Shown here: positions 6,016 through 13,948 of the stretch, piece by piece
Position numbering within the stretch: position 1 is the stretch's first letter
How the letters are laid out: each line of letters begins with the position of its first letter
Assembly (NCBI GenBank): GCA_964465355.1
Contig: CAYXJZ010000045.1
Span: 1 to 26,043, forward strand
Direction of reading: 5' to 3'
DNA: 26,043 bases
From: JAABTL01 sp964465355
GTDB lineage: Bacteria > Deinococcota > Deinococci > Deinococcales > Trueperaceae
Notes under the pieces: generated by a model
Seen by the model: only the letters and a program-made list of their open reading frames with translations
The model's database searches: none
Told to the model about the DNA's origin: nothing
Translations under genes and position numbers: made by a program

Positions 6016-9000
6016 TCACTGCCGCCTGTCCACCAGCCGTCGGCGCCGGTCGTCCGTCCCCTCGGCCGCCAGCAGTTGCTCGATCAGCGCTTGTGCACGC
6101 CTCTCGGTCGCCGGATCCCCGGCCGCCACGGCCAAGGACGCCGCCTCGCGGGCGCAGGCAAGGGCGGCCTCCGGCTCCTTGGCGTCGACATGCCAGCGCC
6201 CGAGGACGATCAGCGCCCGCATCAGGGCCCAGGTCTCGCCCTGCCGACGGCAGAGCTCGATGCACTCGTCCAGCCGGCGTCTGGCCGCTGCCCGGTCGCC
6301 CGTCTTCAGCAGCACCACCCCGTAGAGGTACAGCGCATGGGTGGTCAGCGATGCCTCGCTGGAGCGGGCCAGCCAGCTCAGGCTCTCCTCCAGGTGGGTC
6401 TGCGCCTCGTCGTACTCGCCCAACGAGTTGCAGACGCTGGCCAGGTTGTTGAGCAGGCTGGCCGTGGCGCGCGGGTCGCCCAGTTGCCGGATGATGGCCA
6501 GGCTCTGCAGGTACAGGCGTTTGCACTCGCGTGCGTCGCCGCTCTCGTCGATGGCGCTGCCGATGTTGGCCAGCGCAGAGGCCTCGCCCATCCGGTCGCC
6601 AAGCAGCCGGAACTGCGCCAGGCTGCGTTCGCTGAGGTAGCGGGCTCGGCCCATCTCGCGCATGTAGACCAGCACCACGGAGAGGCTGAGGGCCACTTTG
6701 GCCTCGGCCAGCAGGTCGCCGCTGCGCTCGGCCAGCAGGCCGGCCTCCTCGTAGTAGGACACCGCCCGCTCGTAGGCCCCTTGGTGGGTGACAAGCACCC
6801 CCATCATGCGCAGCGCATCGGAGGCGAGCAGGTCGTGGCCGGCCAGGCGTGCCTGGTGCAGGCCGGCTTCGAAGTGCTCCAAGGCGCCGTCGTAGTCGCC
6901 GTGGTTCTGCCGCACGCAGCCGCCCACCCCCAAGTGGGCCTGTGCCTGGAGTAGCGGGTCCTGCAGCGCCGCGGCCTCCTCCAGGACCTGCTGGTACAGC
7001 CTGCCGGCGAGGTCGTCCTGGCCAAGGCGCTCCGCCAGCTGGGCGGCGCGCAGCCGGGCCTTGGTGCTGCGCGCGTCCAAGCCACCGGCTGCGTCGAGGA
7101 AGCGGCGCAGCTGCCGCAGACCCTCCAGGTCGTGACCGTGCATGGACCAGAAGGCGCCAAGGTCGGCCGCCAGCGCCAGGCCCGAGCCGGGATCCGCCTG
7201 GGCGTAGTGATCCAGTGCCGCCAGCAGGTTGGCGTGCTCCTCGGAGAGGCGCCGCGCCTGGGCCAGCTGGTCGGGACCGCGCAGCGAGGCGTCGGCCAGC
7301 CTCGCCAACTCGCTGCACCAGGCCGCGTGGCGCGCCTGCAGCTCGGCCAGCTCCTGCGGCCGCTCGGCCAGCCTCTGGCGGGTGAAGGCGTAGAGGTGGG
7401 GATGCCGGTCCAGTCGTCCGTCGGCGGTGGAACGCAGCCACGACCTGTCCAACAGCGTGGCAAGCGACCGCAGGCCGATCCCTGCGACGGCCGCGGCAGC
7501 GTCGCGGCGGAAGCCGCCAACGAACACCGACAGCCTGGCCAACACCTCGCGTTCCTCGGGCTCGAGCATGCGCCAAGAGGTCTCGACGACGGCGTGCAGG
7601 CTGCCGTGGCGGTCGGTCGCGTCGGCTGAGGGGGAATCCAGCACCTCCGGCTCGCGGTCGATGAGATCGGCCAGTTCGGCTGCCGGCATCAGCCTGAGCC
7701 AGCCGGCCGCCAGCTCCAGCGCCAACGGCAGCCCGCCCAAGCTGCCGCAGATGCGCAGGACGCCGCTGGCCTGCGCGGCCAGGTCCAGGTTGGCCCTGGC
7801 CGCCAAGGCGCGGTCGCGGAAGAGCTGGACGGCGGGGGAGAGCTGTGCTTCGTCCCAGCCACCGCCGCGGCGCGGCAGCGGCAAGCCGGCCACCTCGACC
7901 ACCTGCTCCCTGGCCAGGCCAAGCCGCTCTCGGCTGGTGAGCAGCAGCCTGAGCCCATGCGCCTGGTCGAGCAGCTCAGCCAAGTCCTCGGCTGCTGCGC
8001 GCAGCTGCTCGACGTTGTCCAACACGAGCAGCAACCGGCGGTGGCCGATGGCGCCGGCCAACTGTGCCCAGGGATCCTCGCTGGACGGGGCCTGCACCCC
8101 AAGGGCGCGGCTCAGGCGCAGCGGCAGCGAGGCCGGTTGCGCTAGGTCGTCGAGGAAGGCCAGGTAGATGCCGTCAGGGAAGCTGCCCATGGTCTCGGCG
8201 GCCTTGGCGGCCTGCAGTGCCAGTCGACTCTTGCCGCTGCCACCGGGTCCCAGCAGCGTGACCATGCGGCCTTCCGGATGCTCCAGCAAGGCCGCCACCG
8301 TCGCCAGCTCCTCCTCCCGCCCCACGAAGGGGGTGGCGAAGGTGGCGGCGTCGAGCCTGGCCACCGGACCCTGGGGTCCAGCCTGGTCGGGCAGGCCGAA
8401 CTCGGCCAGCTCCTGGCGCAGTTGGTCGGCCAGCGGATGATGGCCCGTCGAGAGCAGGCGATGAAGGCGGTGAAGGGTCTCCGGTTCGGCCGGCGCAGCG
8501 CCGGCCAAGCGGTAGGCCCTGGCTGCGAGGCCGGAGGCGACCTCGATCCGCCCGCCGGCCAGCTCCTGCTCGGCCGAGGTCAACAGCAGCGCGCGGAAGC
8601 GCTCGGCCAGGCCTTCCCGGGTGGCCAGCACCCACTCCTCCAGCTCGACACCCCAGTTGGGCAACGCCAGCCCGCCCAAGAAGGCTCCGCCGTACAGTGC
8701 CTCGGCCGTGCCGAGGTCGCCTGCGTCCAGCGCGGCGAGCAGACGCACGGCGTCGCAGTCCAACTCGCACCACAGGCGGGTGCCGTCGGTCAGGCAGCTC
8801 TCCGGCGAGGCCCGGCGCAGGCGGGTGATGGCCATGGAGAGGCTCTTGAGGCTCTGACCGCCGGGCCAGAACAGCTCGGCCATGTGCCGTCGCTGCTGCG
8901 GGCCTTCCAAGGCAAGGTAGGCGAGCAGGGCAAGCGGCTTGGGCTGCGTGAAGCGGCCAGGGTCGAGCGAGAGCTTCCCCAAGGTCGTCAGCTTGGCCAT
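6016..9000 (-). CDS. AfsR-like STAND regulator (wHTH-BTAD-NB-ARC-TPR), paralogue 1
   Basis: This 994-residue protein is a likely signal-responsive transcription activator. Residues 1-88 form an OmpR-type winged helix (PKPLALLAYLALEG, AELFWP, LKSLSMAITRLRR). A bacterial transcriptional activation domain follows to about 200. The NB-ARC ATPase begins at VGREEEL (226), with Walker A GPGGSGKS (251-258), Walker B LLLVLD (323-328), LLLTSRERLGL (353-363) and GLPLALEL (423-430). TPR-type helical repeats fill about 600-985 (for example LLNNLASVCNSLGEYDEAQTHLEESL). In STAND proteins the repeats sense the signal and ATP drives oligomerisation. ATG 9000 has a G-rich tract just upstream. It ends 58 bp before the protease start, with the TGTGGCG box between them. 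Its paralogue lies 100 bp upstream. Confidence 0.92.
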   Translation of the reverse strand: MAKLTTLGKLSLDPGRFTQPKPLALLAYLALEGPQQRRHMAELFWPGGQSLKSLSMAITRLRRASPESCLTDGTRLWCELDCDAVRLLAALDAGDLGTAEALYGGAFLGGLALPNWGVELEEWVLATREGLAERFRALLLTSAEQELAGGRIEVASGLAARAYRLAGAAPAEPETLHRLHRLLSTGHHPLADQLRQELAEFGLPDQAGPQGPVARLDAATFATPFVGREEELATVAALLEHPEGRMVTLLGPGGSGKSRLALQAAKAAETMGSFPDGIYLAFLDDLAQPASLPLRLSRALGVQAPSSEDPWAQLAGAIGHRRLLLVLDNVEQLRAAAEDLAELLDQAHGLRLLLTSRERLGLAREQVVEVAGLPLPRRGGGWDEAQLSPAVQLFRDRALAARANLDLAAQASGVLRICGSLGGLPLALELAAGWLRLMPAAELADLIDREPEVLDSPSADATDRHGSLHAVVETSWRMLEPEEREVLARLSVFVGGFRRDAAAAVAGIGLRSLATLLDRSWLRSTADGRLDRHPHLYAFTRQRLAERPQELAELQARHAAWCSELARLADASLRGPDQLAQARRLSEEHANLLAALDHYAQADPGSGLALAADLGAFWSMHGHDLEGLRQLRRFLDAAGGLDARSTKARLRAAQLAERLGQDDLAGRLYQQVLEEAAALQDPLLQAQAHLGVGGCVRQNHGDYDGALEHFEAGLHQARLAGHDLLASDALRMMGVLVTHQGAYERAVSYYEEAGLLAERSGDLLAEAKVALSLSVVLVYMREMGRARYLSERSLAQFRLLGDRMGEASALANIGSAIDESGDARECKRLYLQSLAIIRQLGDPRATASLLNNLASVCNSLGEYDEAQTHLEESLSWLARSSEASLTTHALYLYGVVLLKTGDRAAARRRLDECIELCRRQGETWALMRALIVLGRWHVDAKEPEAALACAREAASLAVAAGDPATERRAQALIEQLLAAEGTDDRRRRLVDRRQ

Positions 9001-9028
9001 CCCACCCCCGAAGCCAGCGCGCTAGGCC

Positions 9029-9055
9029 GGTCCCAGACAGTCTAGGACCTAGGTC
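9029..9055 (-). promoter_or_regulatory. Putative -10 (TAGACT) inside a dyad, upstream of AfsR-like paralogue 1
   Basis: On the minus strand GGTCCTAGA-CTG-TCTGGGACC forms a 9-bp inverted repeat with one mismatch (9049-9029). It contains TAGACT (9044-9039), which fits TANNNT. The overlapping GACCTAGGTC (9055-9046) is a perfect 10-bp palindrome. The leader to ATG 9000 would be about 30 nt. A dyad over a -10 suits a repressor or autoregulatory site. It could also act as an intercistronic RNA hairpin, but no T-run follows, so a terminator is less likely. Confidence 0.4.
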
Positions 9056-9100
9056 GCTGCCGATCGGTGACGCGTCGCGGCGTCGGTAGGCGGCGGGTCT

Positions 9101-12100
9101 CTATGGGACGGCGGAGGACAGCTGCTCGATGACCTCCTGCGCCGTGCGAAGAGCGTTGATGTCGCCTGCTGCCTTGGCCATCGCCTCCGCTTCCATGGCG
9201 TGGGTGGAGGCGGCCGCGTGCTCGCCTGCCTCGGCGTGCCACCTGGCCAGCACCGCCAGGGCGCGCATGAGCGCCCACCGCTCGTCGTTGCGACGGCACA
9301 GGTCGATGCAGGCGTCGAGGCGGCGTTTGGCCGCCTCCCGCTCCCCCAGGTCAAGGTGCACCTTGGCGTAGAGGAAGAGGGCGTGGGAGATGAGCGCCAC
9401 GTCGCCCAAGCCGCGCAGCGTCGCCAGGCTCTCCTCCAGCAGCGGCTGGGCCAGGCGTGGTTCGCCCATCGTCTGGTGGACACCGGCGATGTTGTTGAGC
9501 AGATGGCAGACGGAGCGTCGATCGCCGAGCTCCCTGAACAGCGCAAGGCTCCTCGCGTAGAGGCGCTTGCCCTCCTCCTGTCTGCCCTCCTCGCTGGCGG
9601 CCATGCCTAGGTTGATGAGCACCACCGCCTGGCCGTGCTTGTCGCCCAGCGCGTGCAGGATGGCCAGGCTGCGTTCGTTGAGGTGTCGGGCCTGCTCCTG
9701 TTCGCCCAGGTAGCTGAGCACGGTGGCCAGGTTGATCGACACCTTGGCCTCGGTGAGCTCGTCGCCTGAGCGTTCGGCCAGGTCGAGCGACGCCTGGAGT
9801 TGGCGCTTGGCCTGCGCGTAGTCCCCCTGGTTGGTGTCCAGCGAGCCCAGCATCCGCAGCGCGTCGGAGGCGGCGATCAGATCGGCGCCCAGCCTGGCGT
9901 GCAGCAGGCTGGCTGCGAAGCGCTCCCTGGCCGTACCGAAGTCGCCGTCGAAGACGTAGGCCAGCTGGCCGAGGCCGAGCAGCGCATCCGCCAGCAGGGT
10001 CTCGGCCTTCGGGACCGCCGGCTGGGTAGTCTCCGTCGCCATCGCTTCGGCGGGCTCGGCCGCGGCGTAGAGCCTGGCTGCGTCCGCCTCGGCTCTCAGG
10101 AAGAAGCCCCGTGCCAGCTCCAACTCGCCCTTGCGCCAGGCCAGGTGGCCGGCTCTGAGTCTGGCCCAGGTGCCAAGGGCATCGTCGCCGGCCGACCCCA
10201 ACACCCGCTGCAGCTGGGCCAGGCCGGCCGCGTAGTGGCCTTGCACCGTCCAGAAGTCGCCCAGTCTTGCCGCCAACTCCAAGGCGGCGCGGGGATCGGC
10301 GTCGGCGTAGTGATCCAGCGCGGCAAGCAGGTTGGCGTGCTCCCTGGCCAGGACAGGCATCCGCTCCTTCTGCCCAGCATGGATGGCCCTGCTGTCCGCC
10401 TCGCGGGCCAGCGCCAGATGCCAGGCGGCGTGCGCCTCCTTGACGCTGGAGACCTCCTCCTGCCGGTCGGCCAGTCGCGCCCGCGCATAGGCGAGCACGT
10501 AGGGATGGAGGTCGAAGCGGCCGTCGGGCGAGGCCTGCAGCCAGGAGGCCTCGGCCAGCCTGGCCAAGGCCGCCGGGGCCACACCGCAGACCTCGAGGGC
10601 TGCCTGTGGGCCGAAGCCGCCGACGAACACCGACAGCCGGCCCAGCGCTTCGCGCAGCCCTGGCGCCAGCCGCTCCCACGAGGCGTCCATGATGGTCCGC
10701 AGGCTGCCGTGGCGGACCGGTGCGTCGGCGACCGTGGCCTGGAGCAGCCCGGGATCCTGCCCGATGAGGCGGGCGAGCTCCTTGGCGGGCATCAGCCGCA
10801 GCAGGCCGGCCGCCATCTCCAGACCGAGGGGGAGCCCGCCGAGCGAGGCGCAGAGCTCGAGCACGCCAGCGGCCTGGCCTGCTAAGTCCAGTCCGCCGTG
10901 CACCGCAAGGGCGCGGTCGCGAAGCAGCCGAACGGCCGGCGAAGCCATGGCCTCCTCCCAGCGGCTCCCCTGGACGGGCCACGGCAGGCCGCCGATGCTC
11001 AGCAGGGATTCCTCTGCCAAGCCGAGGCGCTCCCTGGAGGTGACCAGCAGCTTGAGATGGCTGGTCGCCTGCAGCAGTTCGCCGAGCCGAGGAACCGCGG
11101 CCAACAGGTGCTCGGCGTTGTCGAGCAGCAGCAGGATGCGCCTGTCGGACACCACGTCGGCCAGATGCTTCCAGCCGTCCACCGAGGAGCGCAGGGGAGC
11201 GCCAGACACCTGAGCGAGGTAGTGGGGGAGTTGCTCCTCCGAGGTCAGGACCTCCAGCCTCGCCACCCACACGCCGTCGGGGAAGGACCCCCAGTCGAGG
11301 GCGGCCCGGGCGGCCTCCAGCGCCAGGCGCGTCTTGCCAACGCCACCCTGGCCCACCAGGGTGAGCAGCCTGCAACCGGGGCGCTCCAGCCTGGCGGCGA
11401 TCTGGGCCAGTTCCTGCTCGCGGCCGACGAAGGAGGTGCCAGGGGGCCGCATGTCCGGTCGAGCCACGACGGAGGGGCCGCCGGCATGGGTCCCTTCGGC
11501 CAGTTCCTCGAGATCGGCCTGCACCTCGGCGGCCAAGGGATGTCCCGCGCCGCTGAGCAAGGCGTAGAGCCTGCGCCCCATGGCTGGTTCCGCTGGCACC
11601 GCGCCTTCGAGGTTCCAGGCCGCTGCCGCCAGGCCCGCCGCTTCGTCAGCCTGGCCAGTGCCTGCCAAGGACTCGGCGCGCTCGATCAGCAGCGTCCGCA
11701 AGCGGTCGGCCAGCCGCTCACGGCTGGCCTGTACCCAGGACTCCAGCTCCGGGCTCCATCCGGTCTGGGCAAGGCCGCCGAGGAAGGGCCCGCGGTAGAG
11801 CCCCATCGCCCTGGTCACCGCCCCGGCATCGATGGCTTGGAACAGGTCGACGGCGTCGCAGTCGGTCTGGCTCCAGACGTGGCTGCCGTCGGTCTGGCAG
11901 CAGTCCGGCAGGGCTTGGTGCAAGCGGGTGATGGCCATCGACAGGCTCTTGAGGCTGCGGCCGTCCGGCCAGAACAGCTCGGCCAGCCGGCGACGCGGCT
12001 GGCGGCCCTCGAGGGCGAGGTAGGCGAGCAGCAGCAGGGGCTTGGGCTGGCTGAGCACGGCGGGTTCCAACGCCAGCCCGCCCAAGGTCAGCAGCCTGGC

Positions 12101-12103
12101 CAT
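9101..12103 (-). CDS. AfsR-like STAND regulator (wHTH-BTAD-NB-ARC-TPR), paralogue 2
   Basis: This 1000-residue protein is collinear with the downstream paralogue, and the two share the same motifs at nearly the same residue numbers. The winged helix covers 1-88 (PKPLLLLAYLALEG, AELFWPDGRSLKSLSMAITRL) and the BTAD runs to about 205. The NB-ARC has VGREQEL (226), Walker A GQGGVGKT (251-258), Walker B LLLLLD (323-328), LLVTSRERLGL and GLPLGLEMAAGLL. TPR repeats run from about 600 to the C-terminus. The proteins differ most in the sensor half; paralogue 2 has an alanine-rich insertion near residue 690 (AAAEPAEAMATETTQP). ATG 12103 has GGAGGGGG about 4 nt upstream. It diverges from the lipoprotein operon. 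I infer that the pair arose by tandem duplication and may respond to different signals. Confidence 0.92.
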   Translation of the reverse strand: MARLLTLGGLALEPAVLSQPKPLLLLAYLALEGRQPRRRLAELFWPDGRSLKSLSMAITRLHQALPDCCQTDGSHVWSQTDCDAVDLFQAIDAGAVTRAMGLYRGPFLGGLAQTGWSPELESWVQASRERLADRLRTLLIERAESLAGTGQADEAAGLAAAAWNLEGAVPAEPAMGRRLYALLSGAGHPLAAEVQADLEELAEGTHAGGPSVVARPDMRPPGTSFVGREQELAQIAARLERPGCRLLTLVGQGGVGKTRLALEAARAALDWGSFPDGVWVARLEVLTSEEQLPHYLAQVSGAPLRSSVDGWKHLADVVSDRRILLLLDNAEHLLAAVPRLGELLQATSHLKLLVTSRERLGLAEESLLSIGGLPWPVQGSRWEEAMASPAVRLLRDRALAVHGGLDLAGQAAGVLELCASLGGLPLGLEMAAGLLRLMPAKELARLIGQDPGLLQATVADAPVRHGSLRTIMDASWERLAPGLREALGRLSVFVGGFGPQAALEVCGVAPAALARLAEASWLQASPDGRFDLHPYVLAYARARLADRQEEVSSVKEAHAAWHLALAREADSRAIHAGQKERMPVLAREHANLLAALDHYADADPRAALELAARLGDFWTVQGHYAAGLAQLQRVLGSAGDDALGTWARLRAGHLAWRKGELELARGFFLRAEADAARLYAAAEPAEAMATETTQPAVPKAETLLADALLGLGQLAYVFDGDFGTARERFAASLLHARLGADLIAASDALRMLGSLDTNQGDYAQAKRQLQASLDLAERSGDELTEAKVSINLATVLSYLGEQEQARHLNERSLAILHALGDKHGQAVVLINLGMAASEEGRQEEGKRLYARSLALFRELGDRRSVCHLLNNIAGVHQTMGEPRLAQPLLEESLATLRGLGDVALISHALFLYAKVHLDLGEREAAKRRLDACIDLCRRNDERWALMRALAVLARWHAEAGEHAAASTHAMEAEAMAKAAGDINALRTAQEVIEQLSSAVP

Positions 12104-12138
12104 GCGCCCCCTCCGACCACCAGGCTGGTCATGGCGCT

Positions 12139-12144
12139 AGTGTA
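12139..12144 (-). promoter_or_regulatory. Putative -10 element (TACACT) for AfsR-like paralogue 2
   Basis: TACACT on the minus strand fits TANNNT and would start a transcript with a leader of about 30 nt carrying GGAGGGGG before ATG 12103. The -35 position 17 bp upstream (about 12162-12167) falls inside the divergent TGTGGCG repeat box. A protein bound at that box could therefore also affect this promoter. Inferred from position only. Confidence 0.4.
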
Positions 12145-12160
12145 GGTCCATCGAGGCCCT

Positions 12161-12200
12161 TGTGGCGGTGTTGTGGCGTCCACTGTGGAGCATGGTGGCA
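12161..12200 (+). promoter_or_regulatory. Putative SARP-type activator site upstream of the Ig-module lipoprotein operon
   Basis: TGTGGCG occurs at 12161-12167 and 12172-12178 with a 4-bp spacer, an 11-bp period. Including the preceding T, 18 of 19 bases (TTGTGGCGGTGYTGTGGCG) match the box before the protease gene. A degenerate related unit follows one base out of phase (TGTGGAG, 12184-12190) and another in phase (GGTGGCA, 12194-12200). A -10 is less clear here: GAGCAT (12188-12193) is at the right distance but departs from TANNNT in its first base. The box lies in the divergent gap between an AfsR-like gene and the lipoprotein operon. Confidence 0.55.
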
Positions 12201-12216
12201 AGGGGGTTGGCCTGAG

Positions 12217-13941
12217 ATGACGTCCCGCCGTGTCCTTCGCTGCTTCGCCCTGTGTTCCGCACTGTTCCTGGTGGCCTGCGGAGGCCCGCCGCCAACGGGC
12301 GGCGATAGCACGCCGCCCAGCCTGACCTCTGCCTCACCCGTCGACGGTGCGGTGGACGTGGCGTTGAGCGCGGCGCTGGTCCTCGCCTTCGACGAGCCCA
12401 TCGACAGCCTGCTGGTCACGCCCTCGCCGCTGGTAGGGCTGGTGGAGCCCCAGTGGGACGAGGCTGGACAGGTGGCCACGATCGCCCCCTCGCCCGCCTG
12501 GCCGGTCGGCACCTCGCTCAGCTTCGCCATCCGAGCCGAGGATGAGCACGGCAACGCCGCGAACCTCAGCCTCGGTTTCACCACCCTGGACGACCAGGAT
12601 CCGCCAGCCGCGCCTGCAGGCCTGCTGGCCACCCGCCTGGATGGGGCCATCGCGCTCAGCTGGACGGCCAACACCGAGGCCGACCTGGCCAGCTACCTGC
12701 TGTTCTGGGGCGAGGATGCGGCCGCGCCGACGGGGGCGGTGGCCGTGCCCGTCAGCAACACCCAGTTCACCGTGTCACCCCTGGAGAACGGCACCACCTA
12801 CCACTTCCACCTTGTGGCCGAGGACGAGGCAGGCAACCAGTCGGCGCCCTCCGAGACCGTGTCCGCCGCACCGGGCGACACCACGCCGCCTGCGTTGGTC
12901 TCCAGCCTGCCGTCCGACGGCGTCAGCGGCGTGGGCCTGGTGGAGCTGGTGCGCTTCGTCTTCTCCGAGCCGCTCGACCCGGCTTCGTTCAAGCTCTTCC
13001 TCTACGAGGTGCAGGCGCCGGCCGATGGCGACCCCATCGATCCAGACGCACCGGTGGTACAGGCGCTCGACGCGGCCGACCTCGGTGCACCCGCCTGGAA
13101 CACCGAGGCCACCCTCGTCCAGTACGACGACGTGGCCCCCGACCTGTTTGGCAGCGACAAGGCCTACCGCTTCCAGATCCAGGCCGACGATCTCGCCGGC
13201 AACGCGCTGCCATCCCCCACCACCGTCTCCTTCCTGGCCGGCTTCGTGCCCGACGTGATCCCGCCCACGGTGGACGGTTTCGAGCCGGTCATCGACGAGG
13301 AATTGGGCCGGGGTGTCATCACCTTCGACTTCAGTGAGGCCATGGATCAGGAGGCCACCCAGGGGGCCTTCAACAGCGCGCCTGCGTTGAACTGCGCCTG
13401 GGCCTGGCCAAGCGCCAGCCAGGCCACATGCACGGTCAACAGCGGTCTGCTGCAGGATCAGGACTACGCCATCCAGTTCTCCACCGCGGCGGCCGACCTC
13501 ATGGGCAATCCCCTGCAGGCCGTGTGGAACGAGGTCTTCACCACCTTCAACTTCAACCCGCGGCTGATCAGCTACACGCCTAGCGGGGGCTTCATCGGCC
13601 TGCCGCCCAAGGTTGAGCCTAACCAGCCCATCACCTGGACCTTCAGCGAGGCCATGCGCCCGAACAACATCGTGGGTGAGGTCCGCACCAGCGGCGGCGC
13701 GCTGTTCGACACCATCACCCAAGCCGACGTGTTCTTGAGCGTCGATGCCCTGACCATCACCTACACCCCGCCCACCGCCTACAACTGCCTAGGCACCACC
13801 TACACATGGACGCTCAGCCGCGCCTATGAGCAGGGGGACGGGCGCACACCGCTCAAGCACACGCCCGTCACCTACTCGGGTTCCTTCCAATGCGGAGAGG
13901 TAGGGGTCGGCGGGTTCGCACCGACCGAAGCAGGAGAGTGA
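12217..13941 (+). CDS. Lipoprotein with Big_5-type Ig-like domains and one fibronectin type III domain
   Basis: This 574-residue protein has a lipoprotein signal (ALCSALFLVAC, Cys21). A SbsA/Big_5-type Ig-like domain covers about 30-127 (TPPSLTSASPVDGAVDVALSAALVLAFDEPID). A fibronectin type III-like domain covers about 128-235 (PPAAPAGLLATRLDGAIALSWTANTEADLASYLLFW, ENGTTYHFHLVAEDEAGNQS). Three more Ig-like units follow (about 240-365, 366-470, 471-560), with repeated hallmarks such as VRFVFSEPLD, ITFDFSEAMD and ITWTFSEAM. No catalytic motif is visible, so it is probably a cell-surface binding or structural protein. ATG 12217 is chosen because the signal peptide follows directly; the upstream in-frame TTG at 12160 lies within the putative operator. 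The next gene starts 7 bp after its stop. Confidence 0.87.
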   Translation: MTSRRVLRCFALCSALFLVACGGPPPTGGDSTPPSLTSASPVDGAVDVALSAALVLAFDEPIDSLLVTPSPLVGLVEPQWDEAGQVATIAPSPAWPVGTSLSFAIRAEDEHGNAANLSLGFTTLDDQDPPAAPAGLLATRLDGAIALSWTANTEADLASYLLFWGEDAAAPTGAVAVPVSNTQFTVSPLENGTTYHFHLVAEDEAGNQSAPSETVSAAPGDTTPPALVSSLPSDGVSGVGLVELVRFVFSEPLDPASFKLFLYEVQAPADGDPIDPDAPVVQALDAADLGAPAWNTEATLVQYDDVAPDLFGSDKAYRFQIQADDLAGNALPSPTTVSFLAGFVPDVIPPTVDGFEPVIDEELGRGVITFDFSEAMDQEATQGAFNSAPALNCAWAWPSASQATCTVNSGLLQDQDYAIQFSTAAADLMGNPLQAVWNEVFTTFNFNPRLISYTPSGGFIGLPPKVEPNQPITWTFSEAMRPNNIVGEVRTSGGALFDTITQADVFLSVDALTITYTPPTAYNCLGTTYTWTLSRAYEQGDGRTPLKHTPVTYSGSFQCGEVGVGGFAPTEAGE

Positions 13942-13948
13942 GGACGTC

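Noticed and set aside
5807..7576. 589-codon minus-strand frame overlapping the AfsR-like gene in another frame
   Set aside because: Arg/Gly/Pro/Ala-rich shadow of the real AfsR-like frame, which carries NB-ARC and TPR motifs.
9001..9100. Possible SARP heptamers upstream of AfsR-like paralogue 1
   Set aside because: The heptamers at the expected distance from TAGACT (CAGCGAC and TCACCGA on the minus strand) do not match each other.
12160..12216. TTG start giving an N-terminus MWRCCG on the lipoprotein, with the same MWRCCG possible before the protease (from 6008)
   Set aside because: The identical peptides come from the shared TTGTGGCGGTGYTGTGGC operator being in frame by chance. Good ribosome binding site and signal-peptide evidence favours ATG 5957 for the protease; a signal peptide directly follows ATG 12217.
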